A DNA stretch of 18,036 nt from JAICLL01 sp035252155 (GTDB taxonomy: Bacteria > Planctomycetota > Planctomycetia > Pirellulales > JAICIG01). Where the stretch lies: the NCBI GenBank assembly GCA_035252155.1, contig DATFDL010000588.1:1-18036 (forward strand). Reading direction: 5' to 3'. The notes below the pieces were generated by a model. The model had not been told where the DNA came from. It searched no databases and was given only the letters and a program-made list of their open reading frames with translations. This document shows positions 6,207-15,450 of the stretch, piece by piece. A program made the position numbers and the translations under genes. Position 1 is the first letter of the stretch; every line of letters starts with the position of its first letter.

Positions 6207-7275
6207 GGCCTGGCAGCGAATGGCTGCTATACGTGCCGGCGCGTGGTTTGAGAAGCTCTGCAATAAAAATCTTGCATTGTTCCGCCGTCAACGCAACCCG
6301 CAATCCGTCCGTCGCTTCTTCCCAAGAGAAGCGAGCTCCGGGCTCTAGGACAATCGCGAGGTCGTCCGTCAGCACCGCGAAGGGACGGCCATGAGGAATT
6401 CTGCCGGGAAGGCGATGCGCCAGGTCAATGGCGACTGTCGCGCCAAACGTAAGATGGCACGAAGTACCGCCAGAACATTCAAAGCTTGCGCGATTGCACC
6501 AGACCGCCTCCGCGGACGCCCCTTCCGTCTCCGTCAGCGCGCGTACACGGGCGGCAAAGTTTGGATCCGCCAAATACGAATCGCGACCCAGATCGGTGAT
6601 CAGCAATTCATTTTGTTCAATGACCAGATCGAGAAAGCGAGACCCGTCCCAGGCCTCGATCGCCGACAGTTCGTCTTCGGTGAGGCCGACAATCTGCAAA
6701 AAGGTAACATGCCCGTTGGGTGTGTCGATGGCTGGCAATTCTGGATCGATTGCGAAAGTGATTGCCCCAATTCTCGTTGCCTGATCGAGCGCAATCGGCC
6801 CGTTCAACGACATCGAATGACCGGCGCCGAAAGATCGACCCGTGGAAAACACATATCGGCCGAGGTTTTGAAGAAAATTCAGCGGCCACACAGGCGGCTT
6901 TTCGTCAGGACCACAGGCAAGCCGAAACGTCAGCTCAAACCCGAAACCGCTAATCTTCGGATCGTCGCCCTCTTTTTCCCAAAGCTCGCTGAACCCATAA
7001 GTGATAAAGTGCAGGTGATTCCGTAAACGATTATTGCGATACGCGCTGATCCCGTGAATTGGATCGGGGCCGCCCAGCCGCCACGAGACCAATGTGCCCC
7101 AATGCATCGGTTCGGTACCGCCGTAAACGGGATACAATGCTTCATTGATCGCGTTCCATCCCGGCGATTGCGATTCGGTCCAGTCGCCAGCCATAGCCAC
7201 AATTCTCCAGCGCGCTTCATTTTTTTTTACTTCGCCCAACTCCCTATCTTGTTCTGTCCCGCGTATCTCCTTCAC
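6139..7275 (-). CDS. Suppressor of fused (SUFU) domain protein
   Basis: Up to 378 residues. Residues 38-225 match the bacterial SUFU domain: PGWNAINEALYPVYGGTEPMHWG, then GGPDPIHGISAYRN, HLHFITYGFSELWEKEGDDPKISGFGFELTFRL, WPLNFLQNLGRYVF, FGAGHSMSLNGPI and FLQIVGLTEDELSAIEAWDG. In animals SUFU restrains Gli factors. In bacteria its role is unclear, and it has been proposed as an immunity-protein module in toxin systems. The C-terminal third is a separate region I do not recognise. The GTG at 7275 overlaps the upstream stop as GTGA, implying coupled translation. A start at GTG 7200 or ATG 7194, after GGAG, would remove a low-complexity N-terminus that crosses a nine-base A-run and would begin just before the domain. 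The 3' end overlaps the convergent DUF433 gene by 68 bases. Confidence 0.88.
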   Translation of the reverse strand: MKEIRGTEQDRELGEVKKNEARWRIVAMAGDWTESQSPGWNAINEALYPVYGGTEPMHWGTLVSWRLGGPDPIHGISAYRNNRLRNHLHFITYGFSELWEKEGDDPKISGFGFELTFRLACGPDEKPPVWPLNFLQNLGRYVFSTGRSFGAGHSMSLNGPIALDQATRIGAITFAIDPELPAIDTPNGHVTFLQIVGLTEDELSAIEAWDGSRFLDLVIEQNELLITDLGRDSYLADPNFAARVRALTETEGASAEAVWCNRASFECSGGTSCHLTFGATVAIDLAHRLPGRIPHGRPFAVLTDDLAIVLEPGARFSWEEATDGLRVALTAEQCKIFIAELLKPRAGTYSSHSLPGLTVRIEKTVIKDDEGNVVRVVG

Positions 7276-8141
7276 CGCTGCGTTTTCACCGTCGCTCGTT
7301 CCAGCAGTTCGGGCACCGCTTCGTCAGCCGGTCGAAGGCCCGTGGCAAATTGCAACTCGTTCATCGTCCGCTCGGCGTCGACCATGCTGGTGGCGACCTG
7401 ATCGACTTGCCCGGAAATAAAGTCAGGCTCCTGGCGGTTGATCGCCAGCTCCGAAAGCGACTTGATTTTGTTCTCCAGCCGGTCGATCTCCAGCCGAACT
7501 AATTCAAAATTGTCGCGGGCCTTTTGATGGTTCGCCAGCCGGTCGCGGCAGGTTTGGATGTTGTCTTCCAGCGTCTTGCGCATTTTTTCTTGTTGCGAGC
7601 CGGGCGGCGCCGAGGCCAAGGGCTTCAGCCGCTCTTCGAGCAGCGCGATTTCCGATTCGATGCCGCGCCGCTCCGTGCGCTCTAAAAACTGCCCCAGCGC
7701 GTACTCGGTGAACAGCAGCCGCAGATAAATCCACAGCAATCGGTCGAGCCCCGCCGCTTGAAATTGCTCCAGATGCCCGCCGCCCTCTTTGTCGGCGGCC
7801 TGAAGCTGCGTGGCAATCTGCCGCAGTTCCAAGCAGCGATCGCGCAGTTCCTTGAACCGCGCCACCGAGGCTCGCGGCAACGAACGGAGGATTTCGCTGA
7901 GCGTCTGCTCGGCCGATGCGGTCGTCTCTTGCCGTAGCGCCTTGGCAATCTGGGCATCCACATAGCTCTGAAACTTGGGATGCGTACCCAAGAGGCCCAG
8001 ATACGCCAACTCGCCCGCCAGCACTAAGGGCACGACGACGTCGGGCAGGCCGCTCAGCGCGGCAAACCCCATCGAGCCGAGAAAGGCCAGCAGGTTCCAG
8101 CGATTGGCAAACGCGGCTTTAAGATACTTGGTGAACGTCAC
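7272..8141 (-). CDS. Membrane-anchored coiled-coil protein of unknown function
   Basis: 289 residues. I do not recognise the family. Two hydrophobic segments lie near the N-terminus, about residues 16-31 (LLAFLGSMGFAALSG) and 34-52 (VVVPLVLAGELAYLGLLG), forming a hairpin anchor. The rest is hydrophilic and rich in Leu, Glu, Arg and Gln with heptad-like spacing, strongest around 150-235 (REGIESEIALLEERLKPL-like stretch, then LVRLEIDRLENKIKSL), so a long cytoplasmic coiled coil is likely. There is no permease-like multi-helix core. It starts with a GTG that overlaps the ABC ATPase stop as GTGA, and its own stop overlaps the SUFU start in the same way. Coupled translation suggests it works with the ATPase, perhaps as a membrane adaptor; that is inference. 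Confidence 0.8.
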   Translation of the reverse strand: MTFTKYLKAAFANRWNLLAFLGSMGFAALSGLPDVVVPLVLAGELAYLGLLGTHPKFQSYVDAQIAKALRQETTASAEQTLSEILRSLPRASVARFKELRDRCLELRQIATQLQAADKEGGGHLEQFQAAGLDRLLWIYLRLLFTEYALGQFLERTERRGIESEIALLEERLKPLASAPPGSQQEKMRKTLEDNIQTCRDRLANHQKARDNFELVRLEIDRLENKIKSLSELAINRQEPDFISGQVDQVATSMVDAERTMNELQFATGLRPADEAVPELLERATVKTQR

Positions 8142-9058
8142 GCCCGGCGGCTTTCTTCGAGTTTCGAGATCAAGTCGCGAATATACCCGACCGTCTCCTG
8201 AAACCGTGGCTCGCGCTGCATCTGCTGGCTGGGGCGGTCGGCCGGCTCTACCTTCAGCTCTTGCAGGATCGTGCCGGGCGAGTTGCTAAGTATATACACG
8301 CGGTCGCCCAGAAAAACCGCCTCTTCGATCGAATGCGTCACAAAAAACACCGTCGCCTCGACCTCGCGCCACAGGCTGACCAGCAGGTCTTGCATATTCA
8401 TCCGCGTGTGCGGGTCGAGCGCGCCAAACGGTTCGTCCATCAAGATAATTCGCGGTCGTAAGGCCAGCGTGCGGGCGATAGCCACACGTTGCCGCATTCC
8501 GCCCGACAGCTCATGCGGATATTTGCCTTCGTCGGTGGCCGCGTTCAGGCCGACGTGGACTATCCACTGCCTCGCCAGTTCGTAGCGCTCGCGCCGCCGC
8601 ACACCCAGGCATTCCAGCCCAAAAGCCACGTTATCGAGCACGCTGCGATGGTCGAAGCTGGTGTAATCTTGAAACACCATGCCGCGATCGGGACCGGGCC
8701 GCGTGACGGGTTTTCCAAGGACGAGAACGTCGCCGCTGGTGGGCGGATGTTGCGGTTCGAGGGCGGCAATCAATCGCAGAATGGTGCTTTTGCCGCAGCC
8801 GCTGGGCCCGAGCACGCAGATGAACTCACCTTTGCCCGGCAGATCTTCGACGATGAACGTCAGGTCACGGATGGCGGTGAAAGCGGCGCTCGTGCCGGCG
8901 TTGTACGTCTTAGTAACGCGGCGAAACTCGACGACTGCCGGACGCGCCACGTCGGCCGGTCCACGCACGTGCTCGAGCACCTGGCCCACGCCCACGGGCT
9001 GGGCCGCGGGCTCCTGAGCCGAGGCAGTTTTTTGAGCTGGTTCGGGCAACGCAGACAT
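8138..9058 (-). CDS. NitT/TauT-type ABC transporter ATP-binding protein
   Basis: 306 residues, a single nucleotide-binding domain with a 40-residue Pro/Ala-rich N-terminal extension. Motifs: Walker A GPSGCGKST (84-92), Q-loop MVFQDYTSFDHRSVLDNVAFG (127-147), signature LSGGMRQRVAIARTLAL (184-200), Walker B ILMDEPFGALD (205-215) and H-loop FVTHSIEEAVFLGDR. This pattern is closest to the nitrate/sulfonate/taurine importer ATPases (SsuB/TauB/NrtD). It would power uptake across the inner membrane. ATG at 9058 is chosen because the upstream part of the open frame (to 9520) reads through the neighbouring gene antisense-like and has no similarity. No permease or substrate-binding gene lies next to it. 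The next gene is a two-helix coiled-coil protein, so partners must be elsewhere or the ATPase has another use. Confidence 0.92.
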   Translation of the reverse strand: MSALPEPAQKTASAQEPAAQPVGVGQVLEHVRGPADVARPAVVEFRRVTKTYNAGTSAAFTAIRDLTFIVEDLPGKGEFICVLGPSGCGKSTILRLIAALEPQHPPTSGDVLVLGKPVTRPGPDRGMVFQDYTSFDHRSVLDNVAFGLECLGVRRRERYELARQWIVHVGLNAATDEGKYPHELSGGMRQRVAIARTLALRPRIILMDEPFGALDPHTRMNMQDLLVSLWREVEATVFFVTHSIEEAVFLGDRVYILSNSPGTILQELKVEPADRPSQQMQREPRFQETVGYIRDLISKLEESRRA

Positions 9059-9120
9059 AAAGGTGGTCGAAGCGGTCGGTATACCGGAAAACGAGGCATC
9101 TATTCCGGCGCGCCCAAATT

Positions 9121-9738
9121 CTAACGCGTCACTTCCCGTGTTTGCCAGGGAATGCCGCGGGCCTGGGCGGCGGTGGCTAGCGGGCCGGCCAGGAGCGAAG
9201 GCCGCGAGAGCACATTGGCGTCGAAGAAGAACTCCTTGGCATCGCAGCGCCGGACGCGATAACCGCGGCTCGTTTTCGTCGGCATCAAGTGCCGCGCGGC
9301 TCCTTTGACGATCGGCAACCGCTCGTGGGCAATGGTTTCTTGGACCGAGACAATTTCCTGCCAGGCGAAAACGTCGGTTTCGCCCTTGTTTTGGTAATAG
9401 AAGCCATCGGAGCAAACCACTAGCCGAAATGAGAACATCGACTTGGCCCACAAAACAAGCATAACGCCGCCGATGGCAAGCCCGCCGCCCAAAAGCAACA
9501 TCAAACCCGCCGCGGCCCAACTCATGCCATGCTCGGCGTAGAGCGGAAGATTGCCCCGGACGCTGACGACTTCGCGCACGGCTACTGTCGCCAGGGTAAT
9601 TCCGCCGACCACCATGAGTATTCCCAGGATGATTCCGGCGATTAGATTGGCGGTGCTCGCCTTCTGCTCATAGACGCACTTGCCCAGCGACTCGATCGTA
9701 CAGATCGACGGGACATTATGTTGAAGTTCGACGGTCAT
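9121..9738 (-). CDS. Two-helix membrane protein with a possible PH-like (DUF6585-like) domain
   Basis: 205 residues. Two transmembrane segments, about residues 30-54 (STANLIAGIILGILMVVGGITLATV) and 74-98 (WAAAGLMLLLGGGLAIGGVMLVLW), are followed by a cytoplasmic domain reading FRLVVCSDGFYYQNKGETDVFAWQEIVSVQET. The pattern of a Gly-aromatic turn and a Trp before an I-V-S-V strand recalls bacterial PH-like domains such as DUF6585, but I hold that call loosely. The start at 9738 is used because the open frame farther upstream is encoded by the repeat copy at 9780-9871. It is the first gene of the four-gene minus-strand run and lies 62 bases before the ABC ATPase, so it may share its promoter. Function unknown. 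Confidence 0.75.
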   Translation of the reverse strand: MTVELQHNVPSICTIESLGKCVYEQKASTANLIAGIILGILMVVGGITLATVAVREVVSVRGNLPLYAEHGMSWAAAGLMLLLGGGLAIGGVMLVLWAKSMFSFRLVVCSDGFYYQNKGETDVFAWQEIVSVQETIAHERLPIVKGAARHLMPTKTSRGYRVRRCDAKEFFFDANVLSRPSLLAGPLATAAQARGIPWQTREVTR

Positions 9739-9779
9739 TTTTGTGCGCAGCAGGGACAACGCCGGAAATACCGTTCGGG

Positions 9780-9871
9780 TCTGTAGGGAACGGACTCCGT
9801 GCCATTCCGCAAACTGCGGTGCGGATGCGCGCCGCCCCTCGCGGAACGCCACGGAGTCCGTTCCCTACAGA
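9780..9871. repeat. Double-hairpin palindromic repeat, family B copy 3
   Basis: Arms 9780-9809 and 9842-9871 (30 bases, two mismatches) begin TCTGTAGGGAACGGACTCC. The centre is in the opposite orientation to copies 1 and 2: its complement contains GGCGGCGCG. The element ends five bases from the DUF1501 stop codon, so it lies just downstream of that gene and upstream of the next minus-strand run. Confidence 0.9.
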
Positions 9872-9876
9872 AGCCG

Positions 9877-11325
<1,449 letters not shown>

Positions 11326-11327
11326 AT

Positions 11328-11454
11328 CTGGTGGCTGGGGCAGAGCCTTGGCGATGCCCCGGCGCGAGTGATTAATGTGTTGGCCGTAATTTTCAATTTC
11401 CGCCCTCCGCATTTGAAAGCCGGGGCATTGCTAAAGCTCTGCCCCAGCCACCGG
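11328..11454. repeat. Inverted pair of GGGGCA/TGCCCC hairpins, family G
   Basis: Arms 11328-11363 and 11419-11454 (36 bases each) are inverted copies with about five mismatches, centred on GGTGGCTGGGGCAGAGC. Each arm folds alone, GGGGCA pairing with TGCCCC. The 55-base centre is AT-rich. The pair fills almost all the space between the DUF1549/DUF1553 stop and the DUF1501 start. A third arm is at 17964-17999. Confidence 0.88.
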
Positions 11455-11470
11455 TCAGTCGTCATTCACC

Positions 11471-13693
11471 TCAATCGACGTACAAAAATTCGTTGGCGTT
11501 CAACAGTGCGTGACAAAAATCGACCAACGCATCGTTTTCGGACGACTTCGCTTGCAGCCCGGCAGCTTGGATCCGCAAAAACTCGCGTGCAGTTTCGATT
11601 TCGTCAGCTCCCGGTGAACGTCCAAAAGCCTCGCGATATGCCAGTGCGATCATTGCCCCCTCGTCACCGACCGCCGACTGCCGCAGCTTGTCGGCCCAGT
11701 CACGCGCCGCCTGCACGGTCAATTCGCCGTTGAGCAGCAACAACGACTGCGGCGCCGTGGTCGTCACCGAGCGGCGCGGACAACTATGGTGCATATCGGG
11801 CAGGTCGAACGCCTCGAACAGCGGATACCGCAAGTTCCGCTTGGCAAGCACGTAGATCGAGCGGCGGCAACGGTCTTCGACCCGTTCGTCGGGCCGCCAA
11901 GCGTAGTTCTTGCTGATTCCCTCGGGCAACTCCGGACGCGCGCTGGGACCGTAGGCCCGCAGATTCAACTGTCCGGAGATGTGCAGCATGGCGTCGCGGG
12001 CCGATTCTCCCTCCAAGCGCCGCCGCCGGGCGTGCCAAAGCAAGCGGTTTTGCGGATCGACCTCGCGGGCCCGCGCCACATGGGGGTTGGCCGGATCGCT
12101 TCGCGACGACTGCCGATACGACGCTGACGTGACCATTAACCGATGCAGGTGCTTTAAACTCCCGCCATGCTCGACCAACTCAACGGCCAGCCAGTCGAGC
12201 AATTCCCGATGCGTGGGCGGCTCGCCTTGGATGCCGAAGTCGTTCGGGGTCGGCACGATGCCCACGCCGAAGTGATGCTGCCACAGCCGATTGACTATCA
12301 CACGGGCGGTCAATGGATGGTCGGGCCGCGTGATCCAACGGGCCAGCGCGGTGCGGCGCCCCGTGCTATTCGCACCGCTGATCGGCGATTGAATCTCGGC
12401 CGAGCCTTCGCCCAGGAATTCAGGAAAACCCGGTGTAATCTCGTCGCTTGGCTTGGCCCAGTTGCCGCCTTCGAGCAGGAAGGTGACCGGCGCTACGCGG
12501 CCGACATCGCCCACGCCCATGATGACCGGCAACGGAGGCGGACGCAGATGGTCGATTTCGGCCAACCGCTTTTGTAAATCGTCGTAGCGTTGCTTAGCTT
12601 CGGGCGGAAGCTTCTTGGCGGCGTCGGCGTCTTTCACTTGCGCCTGCCGCAGAGCCATTCGCGCAATCTGCTCTTGGTGCGGCGTGCGCCGCTCCGGCGG
12701 CAAAGCCACCACCTCGCGTATCTCGGAGCGAAATTTGCCTAGCGCATACTCGCGCAACTCAGCTCGGTTCGGATCGAGCAGCGAGTCGATCTCGGCCCGT
12801 AACTTGCGGGTAGCCTCTTCCCAGGCGGCCATCTGCTGCTGATGTCGCGCGATGTCGGCCGGCGACGCGTCGACCAGATCATCTCGCGGCACCACCGGCG
12901 TAAAAAAAGCTTGCAGCCGAAAGTAATCGGTCTGCAAAATCTCGTCGAACTTGTGGTCGTGGCACTGGGCGCAACCCATCGTCATGCCCAACAGCGCCAG
13001 GCCGGTCGTGCCGGTCATGTCGTCCAGTATCTCTTGGCGGCGCTGTTCGAGATTGCCCGCGTTGTACTCGTCGGGATAGAGCCGATTGTATCCCGTGGCG
13101 ATCAAGGCGAGCGGGTTCTCTGGCTCCAACTCGTCGCCCGCCAACTGCCACGCGATGAACCGATCGTAGGGCATGTCTTCGTTGAGCGCCCGGATCACGA
13201 AGTCGCGATACTTATAGGCGTTCGGTCGGTGCTCATCGGCTTTGAAGCCGTCGCTCTCGGCGTAGCGCACCAGGTCGAGCCAATGCTGCGCCCAACGTTC
13301 GCCGAAAGCGGGCGAAGCCAACAACCGCTCGACCAGCCGCTCGTAAGCGTCGGCCCGCTCGTCGGCCAGAAAGTCGGCCTGCTCCGCCGGCGTAGGCGGC
13401 AGACCAATGAGATCGAACGATACGCGCCTCAGCAACGTGAGCTTATCGGCAGCGGGACTGGGCCGCAGTCCGGCGGCCGTCAGCTTTTCGACCACAAAGG
13501 CGTCGATCGGGTTGACGACCCAGTCGGCCTTGCCGGTAGTCGGCGTCGCCGGTCGTAGCGGCGGACGAAACGGCCAACTGCCATGCCGGAAGGCTTGGCG
13601 CTCATCGGCCTGCGCCTGGTTGGCGCACAGCAACCCGACGACGAACGTGAAGACGATTCGTCGAATGCGGCCGGGCGTCGAGGCGATTCCCAT
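11471..13693 (-). CDS. DUF1549/DUF1553 (PSCyt2-PSD1) protein with one CxxCH motif
   Basis: 740 residues. A Sec-type signal peptide runs to about residue 29 (RRIVFTFVVGLLCANQAQA). The DUF1549 domain follows: VNPIDAFVVEKLTAAGLRPSP, LLRRVSFDLIGLPPTPAE, then GERWAQHWLDLVRYAESDGF, and GCAQCHDHKFDEI with CAQCH at 241-245, a potential covalent heme-c or metal site. A charged helical linker, about 280-400, separates it from the C-terminal DUF1553 domain (ARWITRPDHPLTARVIVNRLWQHHFGVGIVPTPNDFG, then WHARRRRLEGESARDAML). Compared with many relatives it lacks the extra N-terminal cytochrome-like PSCyt1 domain. ATG at 13693 begins the signal peptide; the open frame before it is out of character. It precedes the DUF1501 gene, the standard planctomycete pair. 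The reaction is unknown; a role in periplasmic or surface polysaccharide use is often supposed. Confidence 0.95.
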   Translation of the reverse strand: MGIASTPGRIRRIVFTFVVGLLCANQAQADERQAFRHGSWPFRPPLRPATPTTGKADWVVNPIDAFVVEKLTAAGLRPSPAADKLTLLRRVSFDLIGLPPTPAEQADFLADERADAYERLVERLLASPAFGERWAQHWLDLVRYAESDGFKADEHRPNAYKYRDFVIRALNEDMPYDRFIAWQLAGDELEPENPLALIATGYNRLYPDEYNAGNLEQRRQEILDDMTGTTGLALLGMTMGCAQCHDHKFDEILQTDYFRLQAFFTPVVPRDDLVDASPADIARHQQQMAAWEEATRKLRAEIDSLLDPNRAELREYALGKFRSEIREVVALPPERRTPHQEQIARMALRQAQVKDADAAKKLPPEAKQRYDDLQKRLAEIDHLRPPPLPVIMGVGDVGRVAPVTFLLEGGNWAKPSDEITPGFPEFLGEGSAEIQSPISGANSTGRRTALARWITRPDHPLTARVIVNRLWQHHFGVGIVPTPNDFGIQGEPPTHRELLDWLAVELVEHGGSLKHLHRLMVTSASYRQSSRSDPANPHVARAREVDPQNRLLWHARRRRLEGESARDAMLHISGQLNLRAYGPSARPELPEGISKNYAWRPDERVEDRCRRSIYVLAKRNLRYPLFEAFDLPDMHHSCPRRSVTTTAPQSLLLLNGELTVQAARDWADKLRQSAVGDEGAMIALAYREAFGRSPGADEIETAREFLRIQAAGLQAKSSENDALVDFCHALLNANEFLYVD

Positions 13694-13790
13694 GTGGCTT
13701 ATTTCATCCCGTGTGTGACGTTCGCCGATCGTCCCACATTGTAACGCGCGGGTCTGTAAATGTCGATTTTCGACGGTTCCTTCTGGCTCA

Positions 13791-14318
13791 CTACCGCTCG
13801 ACCGGATTCGACGCCTCCGGCCATTCGCGTCCGAGTTGCGGGGCGTCTGGCAATAGATCCCAACTGCGCGCTTCGACGAGCGGCCGCTGCGGCTCGTCGG
13901 ACACAACCGGCTCCTCGGCAGCCATCGGAGTGCCGGCTGCAACCAGCGGCGCGCGGTGCTTCCAGCGATGCGCCACCGCATCGAGCACCACACCAATCAT
14001 CAGGCCCAAAAACGCGCCCGGCATTGCCGCCAGGTTCCCGGTGCGCGTGCCACCCAAGGCGACCCAATTCATCAATAGACCGGCCAGCGCGCCGACAATC
14101 GTTCCCTTGATCAAAAAACTGCCGCCACTCAACAAAAATCGCATCACTGGCTTGGTCAACCGGGAGAGGTACGGCTTCCCCAAGTCGGAAATCAAGCAAC
14201 AGGCGCCAGTGAGAACGATGGCGAAGAGCAGACAAGCGCCCAACGGCCCGCGCGACGCCGGCGACTGGTGGAATTGCACCGCCGCCAGTACCAAAATCGA
14301 TCCGGCAATCGCTCGCAT
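13791..14318 (-). CDS. Small multi-pass membrane protein, unknown function
   Basis: 175 residues. Hydrophobic segments at about residues 3-17 (AIAGSILVLAAVQF), 26-44 (LGACLLFAIVLTGACCLI), 62-88 (LLSGGSFLIKGTIVGALAGLLMNWVAL) and 99-116 (MPGAFLGLMIGVVLDAVA) indicate three or four membrane helices. A hydrophilic C-terminal tail follows, rich in Glu, Pro and Asp (PMAAEEPVVSDEPQRPLVEARSW). I do not recognise a family. The gene lies 27 bases after the lipoprotein gene on the same strand, so the two are probably one transcript. Other frames across the region lack this hydrophobic pattern. Confidence 0.72.
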   Translation of the reverse strand: MRAIAGSILVLAAVQFHQSPASRGPLGACLLFAIVLTGACCLISDLGKPYLSRLTKPVMRFLLSGGSFLIKGTIVGALAGLLMNWVALGGTRTGNLAAMPGAFLGLMIGVVLDAVAHRWKHRAPLVAAGTPMAAEEPVVSDEPQRPLVEARSWDLLPDAPQLGREWPEASNPVER

Positions 14319-14329
14319 CGTCGATGAAA

Positions 14330-14343
14330 CGGAATAGATTCCG
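14330..14343. repeat. Short palindrome between the lipoprotein and membrane protein genes
   Basis: CGGAATAGATTCCG has six-base arms and a two-base centre. It shares the CGGAAT..ATTCCG core with the palindrome inserted in the aminotransferase gene (4338-4357). It occupies half of a 27-base gap. Confidence 0.5.
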
Positions 14344-14345
14344 CC

Positions 14346-15437
14346 CTACCTGGCGAACCGCCGCAAACGGTAGAGAATCAGCCCGTGCGCCGCATGATAC
14401 AGTCCGCCGCATTCGATGGGCAACTCGGTGGTCTGTTCGAGCAAGTCACACAAATAGACCACGGCCCGCTCCACCCACGGCTGGCGCAGTTCGTCCTCGG
14501 TCAGCGCTAGTGTCAAAAACTCCAGCACGTGCCCGGTGGTGTTGATTCGCAGGCCGAGATCGGGCGAGGTGCTCGACCGCTGGAAATAATTGATCGAAAA
14601 TCCGCCGTCGGGCTGCTGGAACTCGCGGGCCGCTTTGATCGCTTGCCGGATCTTATCATCCGCGGTCTTCCAGACACCGGTCAGCTCGCCACCTTCGTCC
14701 AAATGGCGGTTGACCGCCGCCGCGATGCCATACATTCGATGCGTGCCCCCGCACGTGCTCGTGTTCAAGTCTTGCCGGCACTCCATTTCCACGAGGCGCT
14801 CGATGCTCCACTCGCTTCCGTCGCGAGCCTTCCAACGCGCGTCGCTCGGCATATAGGCGCTGAAGGCCATCAAGGTCCAAGTGGCCTCCATTCCGTCGCG
14901 CACGTCCCATTGGGCTTGATGGATGATGTCCTGCACCTTGAACGTTTGCCCGCGGACCGTGATGGGCGTATCAGGCAGCACGCCGCACTGGGCCAGATAG
15001 CCCAGCCATTGGTCGTCGTGTCCTTCGCCGCTTTTGCTGCCCGGTTCTTCGACGTCTTTGAGTCCCTTTTCGCCAGGCGCGAAGGCCCATCCCCGGAGCT
15101 CTCCACCTTCCAGCAGCCAATCAAGCGCCGGCACGAGCTTGCCGTTGTCATTGATTTGCAGGTCGTAGCCGTAGGCCAGCATGCCATGCACGATCTGCCA
15201 CGCATTATTCACCTGCGGACTCATCTGCCGGCGACGGGTCAGGTCGATCACGCGGTCGAGCTTGTCACGCAATTCTCCGTCATCAGGCAAATTCGATTCA
15301 GCCGGAGTGGTCGTTTCGTCGTCTGGAACCGCCGGAGACGCGATGGTGCTGCTATCCGAGCAGCCCGTTAGCGCAACGCAGGCGGCGGCCAATAACAATG
15401 CAAAAAACGACGAGTGCGGGGAGATACGCTTGAGCAT
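14346..15437 (-). CDS. Lipoprotein with a putative alpha/alpha-toroid (prenyltransferase-like) domain
   Basis: 363 residues. A lipoprotein signal ends in the lipobox LTGC, with the lipidated Cys at residue 26, so the protein is probably membrane-anchored outside the cytoplasm. A Pro/Thr/Glu-rich linker follows. The main part is helical, with repeated Trp-containing stretches: VNNAWQIVHGMLAYGY, GHDDQWLGYLAQCGV, GMEATWTLMAFSAYM, ECGGLYHAAHGLILYRLRRFA, and FQQPDGGFSINYF, where the QxDGGF turn is typical of squalene-cyclase or prenyltransferase-type toroids. The toroid call is by pattern only, and no catalytic residues are evident. CxGGTHRMYGIAAAVNRHL may hold a structural or metal-binding His. 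It is followed closely by a membrane protein gene on the same strand. Function unknown. Confidence 0.82.
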   Translation of the reverse strand: MLKRISPHSSFFALLLAAACVALTGCSDSSTIASPAVPDDETTTPAESNLPDDGELRDKLDRVIDLTRRRQMSPQVNNAWQIVHGMLAYGYDLQINDNGKLVPALDWLLEGGELRGWAFAPGEKGLKDVEEPGSKSGEGHDDQWLGYLAQCGVLPDTPITVRGQTFKVQDIIHQAQWDVRDGMEATWTLMAFSAYMPSDARWKARDGSEWSIERLVEMECRQDLNTSTCGGTHRMYGIAAAVNRHLDEGGELTGVWKTADDKIRQAIKAAREFQQPDGGFSINYFQRSSTSPDLGLRINTTGHVLEFLTLALTEDELRQPWVERAVVYLCDLLEQTTELPIECGGLYHAAHGLILYRLRRFAR

Positions 15438-15450
15438 CGACAGAAGATTC

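Noticed and set aside
6112..6348. Plus-strand open frame as the missing toxin partner of DUF433
   Set aside because: Its sequence has no DUF5615 or PIN-like features and is antisense to the SUFU gene.
9059..9520. 154-residue N-terminal extension of the ABC ATPase frame
   Set aside because: It overlaps the upstream membrane protein gene in another frame, is Arg/Cys-rich and non-homologous; the ATG at 9058 gives a normal-length ATPase.
12842..13558. Plus-strand open frame opposite the DUF1549/DUF1553 gene
   Set aside because: High GC produces long antisense frames; composition is typical of a shadow, and the minus-strand gene carries signal peptide and domains.
13699..14412. Second minus-strand open frame overlapping the small membrane protein
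   Set aside because: It lacks the membrane-helix pattern and covers two genes in a shifted frame; the 13791-14318 frame has a start, hydrophobic helices and a natural tail.
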